NCBI RefSeq assembly: GCF_001482405.1
Contig: NZ_LPXO01000001.1
Coordinates: 248,001 to 312,000, forward strand
Length of the DNA stretch: 64,000 bases
DNA from: Pseudoponticoccus marisrubri
GTDB lineage: Bacteria > Pseudomonadota > Alphaproteobacteria > Rhodobacterales > Rhodobacteraceae
Reading direction: 5' to 3'
Below, piece after piece: positions 25,485 to 33,665 of the stretch. The notes beneath the pieces were generated by a model. That model was not told where the DNA came from. It searched no databases and saw only the letters and a list, made by a program, of their open reading frames with translations. How positions within the stretch are numbered: the first letter of the stretch is position 1; every line of letters begins with the position of its first letter. Position numbers and translations under genes: made by a program.

Positions 25485-27851
25485 TCAGCTTCCAAGCATG
25501 TTGCCGGGCCGGGTAGCCTGCCGGATCTCCTTGACCACGATCTGCTTCATCGAGTTCTCCATCTCGCGCGCCATCTTCTTGGCGAGATCGGCATTCTGCT
25601 CCGGCGAGCCGGCCGAGCCGTTCACGGTGACCGGTGCGGAGATGTTGACATCGCCCGAGGAGCGCGCGACCGGCGCCAGGGCGGCCTTGGGGGCGCTGGC
25701 GCCGCCTACCAGCCCGCCGGCCGCGTAGCCGCGTAGCGCGCCCTCGTGGAGCCGTTCAAGCTGGTCTACGCCGATCCGTTCGACGGCGGGCTTGCTAACG
25801 ACAAACTCGCCTCGGTGGACGATCCCGGCGGGTTCATGGCGCGCGCCGGGTCCGGTGAAGCCGCCACCAGCAAAGCCGAGCAGGCCGCCGACAAAGCCCA
25901 GCAGGCCGCCCCCAGAGGCCGCGCTGCCGCCGGAGGCCGCGATGCTGCCGGTGAAGATCCTGTCGAAAACCCGGCTTGCGGCCATCTCTGCGAGGCGTCC
26001 GATTACGCGCTGCAACGCGCTGTCCAATGTCGTGGCGCCAGTGATCAGGTCGGTGAAGGCGCCTTTGGCGGCGCTTCGCACCTGTTCGCGGGCCTCCTGA
26101 ATCCCCTCGATCTTCGCAGCGGCTGCATCTGCGGCTCGGGCAGCCTCGGAATAGCTGGCGGCCTCGGCCTCGATTTCGGCGCGCACCTGCGGCGTGATCT
26201 CGATACCGGCGCGCTGCGCCGCGTGCAGAAGTTCCGCCTCGCGCCGTGCTTGCTCGATCGCGTCGGCGAAGGTGCGGCCAGCGGCGGCGGTGGCAACCAG
26301 GGCGGCGGCTTCGAGTTCCAGCGCGACCGTTTCCTCGCGAATGTCGGCGATCTCGGCTTCGTAATTGTTAAGCTTCGGGGCGCCGCCACTGCCGCCGCCG
26401 CCACCGCCGCCGCCGGGGCTGGCCGGTTCAGGATCAGGCACGCCGAAACTGTGGTTGACGCTGGGCAGCTTGGGCCGGAGCGACGTAGTGGGCGCCAGCG
26501 GTCCTGTCCGGCCATTTTCGAACGCACGCGGATCGCCACCACGGCCGCTGTAGACCTTCGCAGGTTCGTCTGGCGTGGGGAGGTTTTGGCGTAGCTTTGC
26601 AGCCTCGCCTGCCGCTACGGCCAGCGCGCGAGCGATGCCGCCCAATGCCTCGATCACATTACCGAAACGTTTGGCGTCAACCTCGTCCAGTTCGCCGATC
26701 AGGTTCTGTGCCTCACCGATCAGGTCGCCGACCGTCTTCTCAAATTCGGCGGCGCTTTTCTTTCCGGACTGGAAAGCACGCATCTCGTGGTCGATATCCT
26801 GCAGGATTCCGGCCAATTCGTGCGCCTCGTCAATGTCGGCCACGTCCATCAACCGCAGACCATCCGGGCCGGTGGCGGCGTTGATCGCCCGGAAAAGCCC
26901 TTCGTAGGTTGCTTGCAGCCCCTCAACAGTGTCGCGCTGGTCCTCGGTGATACGGGTGGCACCTTTCATCGCGTCATAGGCATCTTGACCCATCATCGCA
27001 GCGGCGCGCTCAGCCGATCCGAAAATCTCGTCCACGTCGATTGTCAGCGCATCCTCAATCGCACCGGCAACGTTCACAACGACGCTCTTGCCAAGGGCCG
27101 ACACGCGCGCTGTGATCTCATCGAATTTTCGGCTTACTTCGTCGGCCTTTTCGATCATCTCCTGGTCGAGCACAGCGCCGACTTCATGCGCGCGGTCGAT
27201 GGTGCGGCGCAGTTCATCCTCGCCTCGCGCAAGTAGTTGGACGAATTGCTCGCCGCCGGTGCCGCCAAAGACTTCATCGGCGATCCTGATCTGCGCAGCA
27301 CGGTCGAGGCGTCGGGTGCGCGCGATGATCTCAAGCATGAGTTCGCTGGGGTCTTGCAGCTTCTCGCGCAATTCCTCGGCGCCGAAGCCCAGGCGTTGCA
27401 GCGCCTCGGCGGCAGGACCAGCGCCGGTGATGATGAATTCATCGGTGCGCAGGCTCAGTTCTTTTAGGCCATCGGTCAGGGCGTCGGCGCTGATCCGGTT
27501 CTGCTCGGCGACGAAGCGCCATTCCTGGAACGCCTCAAGAGGCACGCCTGCGCGTTTGGCCTCGTCGCCGATCTGTGCGACGGCCCGCGCTGTATTCTTC
27601 ATAGCACGAACGGTCGCGGCGCTACCCAACGTTGCGGCCACGGGCGCGGCCATCTTGGCGAGCCTCCCGGTCACGCGAGACGCCATGGCCCCATAGCTGG
27701 AGTTGATCCTGTCCGCGCTTTGTTTTGCACGGCGTTCCATCTGGTCAGCGCTGCGCCGCTGCGCGCGGTTGGCTTTGGCGAGGCCCTTTTCGAGCTTGTC
27801 GATCTTGGCTTCCAGATCGACCACAAGGCCGGGCAGGTTCACGTCAGGCAT
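25485..27851 (-). CDS. Phage tail tape measure protein
   Basis: A 788-residue protein setting siphovirus-type tail length. N-terminal coiled coil (VDLEAKIDKLEKGLAKANRAQ), then the family region with hydrophobic helices (MASRVTGRLAKMAAPVAATLG) and the segment AEQNRISADALTDGLKELSLRTDEF. A Gly-rich linker near residue 480 follows, and a Gly-rich hydrophobic C terminus (GGLLGFVGGLLGFAGGGFTG). At this size a tail near 100 nm would be expected from the usual length scaling. It is the only large tail gene in the element and the last structural gene; no baseplate gene follows. Confidence 0.88.
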   Translation of the reverse strand: MPDVNLPGLVVDLEAKIDKLEKGLAKANRAQRRSADQMERRAKQSADRINSSYGAMASRVTGRLAKMAAPVAATLGSAATVRAMKNTARAVAQIGDEAKRAGVPLEAFQEWRFVAEQNRISADALTDGLKELSLRTDEFIITGAGPAAEALQRLGFGAEELREKLQDPSELMLEIIARTRRLDRAAQIRIADEVFGGTGGEQFVQLLARGEDELRRTIDRAHEVGAVLDQEMIEKADEVSRKFDEITARVSALGKSVVVNVAGAIEDALTIDVDEIFGSAERAAAMMGQDAYDAMKGATRITEDQRDTVEGLQATYEGLFRAINAATGPDGLRLMDVADIDEAHELAGILQDIDHEMRAFQSGKKSAAEFEKTVGDLIGEAQNLIGELDEVDAKRFGNVIEALGGIARALAVAAGEAAKLRQNLPTPDEPAKVYSGRGGDPRAFENGRTGPLAPTTSLRPKLPSVNHSFGVPDPEPASPGGGGGGGGSGGAPKLNNYEAEIADIREETVALELEAAALVATAAAGRTFADAIEQARREAELLHAAQRAGIEITPQVRAEIEAEAASYSEAARAADAAAAKIEGIQEAREQVRSAAKGAFTDLITGATTLDSALQRVIGRLAEMAASRVFDRIFTGSIAASGGSAASGGGLLGFVGGLLGFAGGGFTGPGARHEPAGIVHRGEFVVSKPAVERIGVDQLERLHEGALRGYAAGGLVGGASAPKAALAPVARSSGDVNISAPVTVNGSAGSPEQNADLAKKMAREMENSMKQIVVKEIRQATRPGNMLGS

Positions 27852-27862
27852 GGTCTGGTTCC

Positions 27863-29473
27863 TCAGAAAATGAATAGTTCGGCGTCGTCGCTGGCGTAGG
27901 CGCTGCGCGTGGTCTCGGCATTCACGGCGCGGCTGACTGCCATCGCGGCGGCAATGGCGCCGTCGATCCGGTCGGTTTTCTTGGCCTTGTGCATCCTGGT
28001 CAGGCCGGTGTCGTTTCGGCTCGCAACCACGTTGTCGAAGTGATTGCGCAAGATCGGGTGGCCGTCATGGCGGATCATGTGGCCGTTTACGACGCGCTCA
28101 AGATCTCCGGCGGCAACACCCATCGTTAGCGGCGCCTGGCGCATCTCGATAACCGGCAAGCTGTCGTCAAAGAGCTTCTGCATGATTTGCCGGGCAAGGT
28201 GCGGATCGAAGGCGATCTCTTGCACGTCGAAGCGCGCCGCCAGTTCGCGGATCAGGGCCTCAATCTCCACCTGGTCAATGATCGGGCCGGGTGTGGCAGT
28301 CAGCAGCCCCTCGTCGCGCCAGCGCTCATAGGGCACGCGGTCACGCTCGGCGCGTGCTTTCAGATCGTCGCCCGGCACGAAAAACCACGGCTTGATCGTG
28401 ATCTGCCCATCGTCATGGCGCCACGCTGCGACCACGGCGGCGGTGTCGGCATTCAAGGCGAGGTCTACGCCGATCCAGCACGGCAGGTCTTCGAGGTCTT
28501 CCAACGGATCATCGAAGCGGCGCGCGTCGTATGTGTCGAGGTCGAAGAGCGGGTCACGGCTGTTCCCGTGCCAGCGGTTCAGGTTGTACTGCTGAAAGCT
28601 GTAGCGTTCTGCCGGGTGCTCGGCCGCCTCTGCGGCGAGCGTGCGCAGGCCAGACAGGGACGGAAAGCCATGCTGCAGACCGGGGTTCACACGGTGCCAC
28701 ACGTCTTCGTCCTGCCAGTCGTCGCCCGGCTCTGCCGCAAAGATGATCGGCAGGAATTCCGGGTTGTCGATCTCACCTTTCGCCACGCGCAGCGCATACT
28801 CGTATTGCTCGGCGGCGAGCGTGTCAGTGCCACGTCCTGCGGTGGTGGCGACGATCAACAAGCTATCGTCGGACTTGGCGAGGCCGGATTTCAGCGCTTC
28901 CCACAGGTCGCGGCCCTTCCATGCGTGAATTTCGTCGGCGAGTACGAAAGCCGGGGTGGTGCCGTGCTGGGCACGCCCATCACTGGACACGGCGCGCAAC
29001 CTAGCGCCGCTGGTCCGGTCGGTGATCTGCTTGGCGGCGTTGAAGGCGTCGTGAATGCGTGTTGCAGCGACAAGCCGGTGATCGGCGCGGATGATCTCGG
29101 CGGCTTCGCGAAAGCCGATCCCGGCCTGTTCACGATCACTGGCGGCGAAGATGGCTTGACCGGCGGGGCGCTTCTCGGGGCCGATTACATGCAGCAGGGA
29201 CAAGGCGGCGGCGAGGCTGGTTTTTCGGTTCCCACGCGGTAGCATCAGGAAGACGCTCTTCACCACGCGGCTGCCGTCAGGGTGGCGCGGTCCGTAGATG
29301 CGCCGCACGATCCGCTCCTGAAACGGGTAGAGCTGGAAGGCGCACTTGGGTTCGGTGCTGGCGGGGTGGCGCAGGCGGCGCAGGAATTCGACAGCACGCG
29401 CGCCGTGTCCTAACGGGTCAGGGATCGGCGAGCCGTCAAAGATCCAATCGGGATATGCGCTGCCCTTCGCCAT
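27863..29473 (-). CDS. Terminase large subunit
   Basis: A 536-residue DNA-packaging motor and nuclease. The ATPase domain has a variant Walker A, PRGNRKTS (residues 79-86), and Walker B FVLADE (to Glu180) followed by the coupling segment IVATTAG. The C-terminal RNase H-like nuclease shows acidic positions in CWIGVDLALNADTA, IAFDPH and TDRIDGAIAAAMA. It follows the small subunit by 2 nt. Together with the P27-type small subunit and the HNH gene, it points to cos-type packaging of an HK97-like capsid. Confidence 0.94.
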   Translation of the reverse strand: MAKGSAYPDWIFDGSPIPDPLGHGARAVEFLRRLRHPASTEPKCAFQLYPFQERIVRRIYGPRHPDGSRVVKSVFLMLPRGNRKTSLAAALSLLHVIGPEKRPAGQAIFAASDREQAGIGFREAAEIIRADHRLVAATRIHDAFNAAKQITDRTSGARLRAVSSDGRAQHGTTPAFVLADEIHAWKGRDLWEALKSGLAKSDDSLLIVATTAGRGTDTLAAEQYEYALRVAKGEIDNPEFLPIIFAAEPGDDWQDEDVWHRVNPGLQHGFPSLSGLRTLAAEAAEHPAERYSFQQYNLNRWHGNSRDPLFDLDTYDARRFDDPLEDLEDLPCWIGVDLALNADTAAVVAAWRHDDGQITIKPWFFVPGDDLKARAERDRVPYERWRDEGLLTATPGPIIDQVEIEALIRELAARFDVQEIAFDPHLARQIMQKLFDDSLPVIEMRQAPLTMGVAAGDLERVVNGHMIRHDGHPILRNHFDNVVASRNDTGLTRMHKAKKTDRIDGAIAAAMAVSRAVNAETTRSAYASDDAELFIF

Positions 29474-29475
29474 GG

Positions 29476-29868
29476 TCAGACGCTCAGAGGGTTGTCGTCG
29501 TCATCGTCGGCGGGCTGCGCGGCGCCGATCCGTGCGCGGCTGGTGGGCGACAGGCCGTACTCGGCGGCAAGCTGGCGCGCAGTCTGGGCGGCACGGTTCA
29601 GCACGCCGAAAAGCTTGGGGTCGATTGCGCTACCGGCGGCGGCACGCTGTTCTTCGATCTGCCGGACGTAGCCGATCTGGATACAGTAGTTCTCCACCCC
29701 GGCGAGGTCGGCACGGGTAATGACGCGCCGGCCGATCAGTTGCGGCATGATCCGGCGCCACTCGGCTTTCGCGTGCCGGTCGAGGTAGCGCGGCGGGGTC
29801 GGCGCTTTCTTCAGCGCGTCGGCGTCGGGCTTCAAGGGCGGCTTCACGCCGCGCTCATGGATGCTCAT
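29476..29868 (-). CDS. Terminase small subunit, P27 family
   Basis: A 130-residue DNA-recognition subunit. The family core is visible: PPRYLDRHAKAEWRRIMPQLIGRRVITRADLAGVENYCIQIGYVR, followed by helices and an acidic tail ending DDDDDNPLSV. It overlaps the head-closure gene by 4 nt (ATGA) and precedes the large subunit by 2 nt. It would bind the cos region of the element; no cos site could be identified by eye. Confidence 0.88.
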   Translation of the reverse strand: MSIHERGVKPPLKPDADALKKAPTPPRYLDRHAKAEWRRIMPQLIGRRVITRADLAGVENYCIQIGYVRQIEEQRAAAGSAIDPKLFGVLNRAAQTARQLAAEYGLSPTSRARIGAAQPADDDDDNPLSV

Positions 29869-30182
29869 GTGATGGCCTTTCCGTAAAGGTCGAGGGCGGC
29901 GCGGCGGCCTTGTTCGGTGATCCGGTCGATCTCATATGCTGTGCCGTCGAAAATGATGCGGTCGCTGTTTTTCAGGTCGTTGCGCCAGCGCACGCGGAAC
30001 ACGGTCACGTCGCTGTCCAGCGCGCCGAAACCGTGCAGCCGTTCCTCGGTCGAGGCGGTCAGCACCTGAGCGCGCAGAGTGACAACGGGCGCCCATGCCT
30101 TCGAAACGGCACCGGACGCGGCCACGGTTTCGGTCTGGCGCTCAATTTTGATGCTGCGATCAAGTTTGCCTGCCGGGATCAT
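29865..30182 (-). CDS. Head closure (head-tail joining) protein
   Basis: A 105-residue protein of the SPP1 gp16/head-tail adaptor type. Pattern MIPAGKLDRSIKIERQTETVAASGAVSKAWAPVVTLRAQV, then VRWRNDLKNSDRIIFDGTAYEIDRITEQGRRAALDLYGK, is characteristic of the family. ATG 30182 overlaps the stop of the upstream DUF3168 gene as TGATG and is preferred over the upstream in-frame start at 30200. Confidence 0.85.
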   Translation of the reverse strand: MIPAGKLDRSIKIERQTETVAASGAVSKAWAPVVTLRAQVLTASTEERLHGFGALDSDVTVFRVRWRNDLKNSDRIIFDGTAYEIDRITEQGRRAALDLYGKAIT

Positions 30183-30601
30183 CAGACCCTCCACCGGCAA
30201 ACGGCTTCGACCGTGCCGATACCGTGGCAGTAGGCGCGTTCCGGGTCAGGGTCGCGCATGAAGGCGAAGCTGGGGCGCTGGTACTCGTCAATCTGGATAT
30301 CGGCAGCGTCCGGCTGATCCCACAGAGCGAGCGCCACCGCGTGGCCGATCTGTTGCGCGGTGTCGGCGCCGTCCTCCAAGGCCCAAAGGTGCAGATCCAG
30401 CGCGACAGAAGAGGCGTAGAAACCGCCAGCGGCGCGGCCCAGGTGGATCAGTTGCGGCGTGGCGAAGATCACGCAGGGCAGCCCATCTGGCCGGGTGGAG
30501 CCTGTGCGGATCTGGTCAGGCTGTACCAGCGCCGTGACTGCCGGTGTGGCGATCAGCGCGGCACGGCACGCGGTGCGGAGGGACACGGCGGGGTCGATCA
30601 T
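30182..30601 (-). CDS. DUF3168 tail completion/terminator protein
   Basis: A 139-residue protein (MIDPAVSLRTACRAALIATPAVTALV ... GLPCVIFATPQ ... SVALDLHLWALEDGADTAQQIGHAVALALWD), the usual DUF3168 layout of phage and GTA tail-terminator proteins at the head-tail interface. Its ATG overlaps the HK97 gp10-like gene as ATGA. It corresponds to ORFg8 of gene transfer agents. Confidence 0.85.
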   Translation of the reverse strand: MIDPAVSLRTACRAALIATPAVTALVQPDQIRTGSTRPDGLPCVIFATPQLIHLGRAAGGFYASSVALDLHLWALEDGADTAQQIGHAVALALWDQPDAADIQIDEYQRPSFAFMRDPDPERAYCHGIGTVEAVCRWRV

Positions 30602-31011
30602 TTGCCCGCCTTTCTGATGGCCGTGGTAATCGCGCGCTGAATGCGGCGCATGACGCGGGGCCGAGCGATCCGCCAACCAGGTCGCAGAAAGGGCTGCGCC
30701 TCGTGGTGGATCGTGCCGAATTCCTGCAAGTGGCCGTGGCGCACATTCTCATTCCCGACAGTCACCAGTGCCTGGTTCGGACCTGCCGTCCGCTTGCCGC
30801 CACCTTCGGCATAGGCCGGTGTGGTCTCATTCGGGCCGGTGACGGTGATCGACGCGGCAAGGTCGCCATCTTCCACCGGGGCGAGCGTGCGCGCATTGCG
30901 TGCGGTTTCTTCCGCGCTCTTCACCAATGCCGGGCGCAGGGCGTGGAGAATGTCCTGCGGGATCGCCTCAAGGCGGCGCTCAAGGCGCTTGCTGTCATCA
31001 CGCAACGACAT
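30598..31011 (-). CDS. HK97 gp10-like head-tail/tail completion protein
   Basis: A 137-residue protein: helical N terminus (LERRLEAIPQDILHALRPALVKSAEETARNARTLAPVEDGDLAASI), then GNENVRHGHLQEFGTIHHEAQPFLRPGWR, the typical gp10 pattern with the EFGT...QPFLRP signature. It overlaps the connector gene by 14 nt and DUF3168 by 4 nt, keeping the four small genes as a coupled block. Confidence 0.87.
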   Translation of the reverse strand: MSLRDDSKRLERRLEAIPQDILHALRPALVKSAEETARNARTLAPVEDGDLAASITVTGPNETTPAYAEGGGKRTAGPNQALVTVGNENVRHGHLQEFGTIHHEAQPFLRPGWRIARPRVMRRIQRAITTAIRKAGK

Positions 31012-31303
31012 GGCCTGTCACCTCTTCGACACGGCAGGACTGCAAGAGGTCGATCACGCCGAACGGGATAGGCCGCGCGGTGCCTTCGTATGACGCGGCT
31101 TCACGCTGCAGATACCAGAATGCCGCGATCTGCAGGACCGCCTCAGTGATCTGCGGCGGCACCGGATCAGGCAGGGTCGTGATCCCCAGGTATTGCAGCG
31201 CCCAGCCCTCGGCGGCGGCGAGCTTGTGCGTCAGGATGGCGTCGTCGGCGTCGTCGGTGATGTTCAGATGCTGTTTCAGCAGGGTGAGGCTGGTGGTCGG
31301 CAT
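30998..31303 (-). CDS. Phage head-tail connector (gp6-like)
   Basis: A 101-residue helical protein forming the ring below the portal. TSLTLLKQHLNITDDADDAILTHKLAAAEGWALQYLGI and ITEAVLQIAAFWYLQREA are typical of the family. GAGGA six nt before ATG 31303 selects this start over 31309. It is the first gene after the plus-strand McrA-like insertion; how it is transcribed past that cargo is not obvious. Confidence 0.84.
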   Translation of the reverse strand: MPTTSLTLLKQHLNITDDADDAILTHKLAAAEGWALQYLGITTLPDPVPPQITEAVLQIAAFWYLQREAASYEGTARPIPFGVIDLLQSCRVEEVTGHVVA

Positions 31304-31505
31304 GGTCATTCCTCAAATCTTATTTTCTGCATATCTTGTGCGGTGGTCCCCCCGCCGGTCCCCTGAGAGCCGCCAAAGTCGGAGCCCCCCCCGCCTCTCT
31401 ACGTGGCGCTAAGATGTTTTTAAGCATTCGGGGTGAGCCTTGTGATCTGCGGGCATTCGAGCCACTGATGTTCGCGACAAGAACATGCACGGAGGGACCC
31501 AAGTA

Positions 31506-32321
31506 ATGCCCTGGGGCTTTGAAGAGGGACGTGTCTACAACCGCAGAAGGGAGATCCACGGGCGTTATGGTGGTCAGCAACGGGGCGGAATTATCACGCC
31601 GGCCGACCACGCTCTTGTCATCTGCATCAGCGGTGAAGAGGGCGAGCAACACGGTTACTCGGATAGGATGCGAGCCGATGGAGTCTTTGAATATTTCGGA
31701 CAAGGACAGGTCGGCGACATGCAAATGTTGCGCGGGAATAAGCACATCCGGGACCATGCCGAGAACGGCAAGGACTTGCTGGTCTTTCGAAACACCGCGG
31801 ACGGCTTGAGGTTCGTCGGACAGTACTTCTATGAGGCAGACCATATTGAAAGGGCGCCGGATCGTGAAGGTGCCATGCGCGATGCCATTGTTTTCGAGCT
31901 TCGCCACATCGACGCGATACTGGCGAGTGAAAACGAACATGCCAATGCACCAAGGCCGGATGAAGCTCCTGATCTCGCTGAGCTTCGTCGGCGCGCTCTG
32001 GACGCTGCGTCTGCCGTTCCGAAACAAAAGAAACAGACCGGCTCGGTGTTCGAGCGTGCTAAGGCTGTGCGCGAATATGTACTCGCACGTTCCAAGGGGC
32101 GTTGCGAGGACTGCGGCGAACCTGCACCTTTTGCCACGTCCGCAGGGCAGCCGTTTCTTGAGGCGCACCATGTGCGGCGGCTTACGGATGGTGGGCCAGA
32201 CGATCCGCGCTTTGTGATTGCAATTTGTCCGAATTGCCATCGGAGAGCACATTTCGGCGCTGATGCGGCGGATTGCAACGCGCGTATGCTTGGGTTTCTC
32301 AAGCTCATCGAGAAGTTGTAG
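31506..32321 (+). CDS. McrA-like modification-dependent nuclease (SRA-like + HNH)
   Basis: A 271-residue protein. Residues about 1-115 match the SRA-like/ScoMcrA-type reader: EGRVYNRRREIHGRYGGQQ, then GYSDRM, FEYFGQGQVGDMQMLRGNKHI and KDLLVF. Residues about 197-250 form a Cys-bound HNH nuclease: Cys200/Cys203, His221-His222 in LEAHHVRRL, and CPNCHRRAH with Cys241, Cys244, His245. GGAGGG precedes ATG 31506. The architecture is that of type IV restriction enzymes, which cut DNA carrying modified cytosines or phosphorothioates. It lies against the direction of the phage genes, so it is probably cargo that protects the lysogen from modified phages. The recognised modification is unknown. Confidence 0.8.
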   Translation: MPWGFEEGRVYNRRREIHGRYGGQQRGGIITPADHALVICISGEEGEQHGYSDRMRADGVFEYFGQGQVGDMQMLRGNKHIRDHAENGKDLLVFRNTADGLRFVGQYFYEADHIERAPDREGAMRDAIVFELRHIDAILASENEHANAPRPDEAPDLAELRRRALDAASAVPKQKKQTGSVFERAKAVREYVLARSKGRCEDCGEPAPFATSAGQPFLEAHHVRRLTDGGPDDPRFVIAICPNCHRRAHFGADAADCNARMLGFLKLIEKL

Positions 32322-32332
32322 GCGCGACATCA

Positions 32333-32701
32333 TCAAGCCCACTGTTCAGGTTGGTTGCGACTGCGTGCATAGCGCCGGAACTGCTTGCGGCCCTGTTGGT
32401 TCGGCGTGGCTCCATGTTCGGCGGTCTCGATCTGGCGCACCACGCGCTGCCGAACAGCTGCCGGGTCGAGGTCCAGCAGTTCGCAGATGACAGAAAGGCT
32501 TGGCGTTGGGTCGCGGAAATAGGCGCATGCCTCGGCGGTCAGGCGTTGCCGGGTCTTGCGGTTTCCCAAGATCGACGGTGCGCCATGCACCGCGTCTTCG
32601 ATCATCGCTTGAAGCACCGTTGCCCATAGCTGGCGCTCGGGATTGGAGAAGTTGCGTGCATCGGCAGGGTTGCGGAAGCGGTCTGTGTAAGGGGTGGTCA
32701 T
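32333..32701 (-). CDS. Phage protein of unknown function, possible helix-turn-helix
   Basis: A 122-residue basic protein (MTTPYTDRFRNPADARNFSNPERQLWATVLQAMIEDAV...). Residues about 70-95 (PSLSVICELLDLDPAAVRQRVVRQI) read like a helix-turn-helix. The tail is Arg/Gln-rich (GRKQFRRYARSRNQ). Start ATG 32701 overlaps the HNH stop as ATGA; the longer open frame upstream is inside the HNH gene. It may be a late activator or a packaging accessory; not recognised with certainty. Confidence 0.6.
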   Translation of the reverse strand: MTTPYTDRFRNPADARNFSNPERQLWATVLQAMIEDAVHGAPSILGNRKTRQRLTAEACAYFRDPTPSLSVICELLDLDPAAVRQRVVRQIETAEHGATPNQQGRKQFRRYARSRNQPEQWA

Positions 32702-33042
32702 TCGCTGCGCTCCTGCCGCTGTTTGTCGGCGTCGTGGTGGCGCTGGCATAACGGCTGCCAGTTGCTGCGATCCCAGAAGAGGGCGTGGTCGCCACGGTGG
32801 GGAATGATGTGATCGACCACGGTAGCGGGTGCGGTGCAGCCGGGATGCGCACAGATCGGATAGAGCGTCAGGAAGGCGGCACGGGCCTTGCGCCATGCGC
32901 TGCTGTAGCCTCGGCGTGCGGCGCTGGGACGGTGGGCGTCGTGGCGTTTGTCACGGGCGCGCTTCGTGTCACGCTGACAGGTGCAGAGGGTGCCGTGCGC
33001 GACCGTGCGGCCACAGGAGCAGAGGCGGGGCGGACGGGGCAT
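32698..33042 (-). CDS. Phage HNH endonuclease
   Basis: A 114-residue nuclease. Zinc-binding Cys pairs (Cys8/Cys10, Cys64/Cys69, Cys99) frame the HNH core: His78 in VVDHIIPHRGD, Asn94 in DRSNWQPLCQ, and His102-His103 in RHHDADKQ. Small HNH proteins like HK97 gp74 assist terminase in cos cleavage, and one is usually found with P27-type terminases. Here it is separated from the terminase genes by about 3 kb of other genes. Confidence 0.87.
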   Translation of the reverse strand: MPRPPRLCSCGRTVAHGTLCTCQRDTKRARDKRHDAHRPSAARRGYSSAWRKARAAFLTLYPICAHPGCTAPATVVDHIIPHRGDHALFWDRSNWQPLCQRHHDADKQRQERSE

Positions 33043-33662
33043 TAGGCACCTCCCTGTAGTCGAGCCTTCAGGGCCTGTAGCCGGTCAAGGTCGAGGTCGG
33101 GATCAAGGCCGGCGTCGATATTGCGCTGGCGCTGCTCTTCCGACGGGTGGTGATTTTCAGGTTCATCTTCGGCGGCGCCGTGCAGGGCCTTCAGTTTGTC
33201 CAGGTGCGCGGTATAGGCTGCCGTGATCTCATAGGGCGTGGCGGTCCAAGCGATCTCAGGGGGCCATTCCAGCCAGCCGGTGGCGATCTTGTAGAGGCCG
33301 TCGAAGATTTCCGCCCAGGTGACGCGCCGGGCAGGTTTGGGACTGTCGCTGGTGGTTTCCGGCTCGGGAAAGATGGCGGCGATCAGGTCGAGAGCAGGAG
33401 CCTGCGTAAGTGCCAGGAAGTCGGCCAGCGGCATGTTCCGGGTGCTGCGCAGGAAGCGGTCTGCCGCGTTGGGATCGCTGGCGGCACTCTGAATGACGGT
33501 ATGCAGCGTGGCGGTGTCGCCTTCCTGCACCTTGCGCAACAGGCCTGCGAAGCCGTCATGCAGCCGTTCAAGTTCCCAGGCCGCGCGCAGGGTCGGACGC
33601 AAGCGCACGGCGTGGGTGCCGTGTGCGAGTGTCACTTGCTGATATGCGCGCGGCGTGGGCAT
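33042..33662 (-). CDS. Tail assembly chaperone-like protein (GTA gp10/gp10.1 type fusion)
   Basis: A 206-residue protein. The N-terminal part (VRLRPTLRAAWELERLHDGFAGLLRKVQEGD) resembles tail assembly chaperones of the GTA gp10 group. The middle part (TWAEIFDGLYKIATGWLEWPPEIAWTATPYEITAAYTAHLDKL) resembles the short protein that follows gp10 in GTAs, including the W/P...TP.E pattern. The C terminus is charged. Such chaperones coat the tape measure before tube assembly. No frameshift product or tube gene is visible next to it, and the tape measure lies 5 kb away. Confidence 0.62.
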   Translation of the reverse strand: MPTPRAYQQVTLAHGTHAVRLRPTLRAAWELERLHDGFAGLLRKVQEGDTATLHTVIQSAASDPNAADRFLRSTRNMPLADFLALTQAPALDLIAAIFPEPETTSDSPKPARRVTWAEIFDGLYKIATGWLEWPPEIAWTATPYEITAAYTAHLDKLKALHGAAEDEPENHHPSEEQRQRNIDAGLDPDLDLDRLQALKARLQGGA

Positions 33663-33665
33663 GGC

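Noticed and set aside
31320-32342. 340-codon minus-strand open frame opposite the McrA-like gene
   Set aside because: The plus-strand frame has complete SRA-like and HNH motifs and a Shine-Dalgarno sequence; the minus frame shows none.
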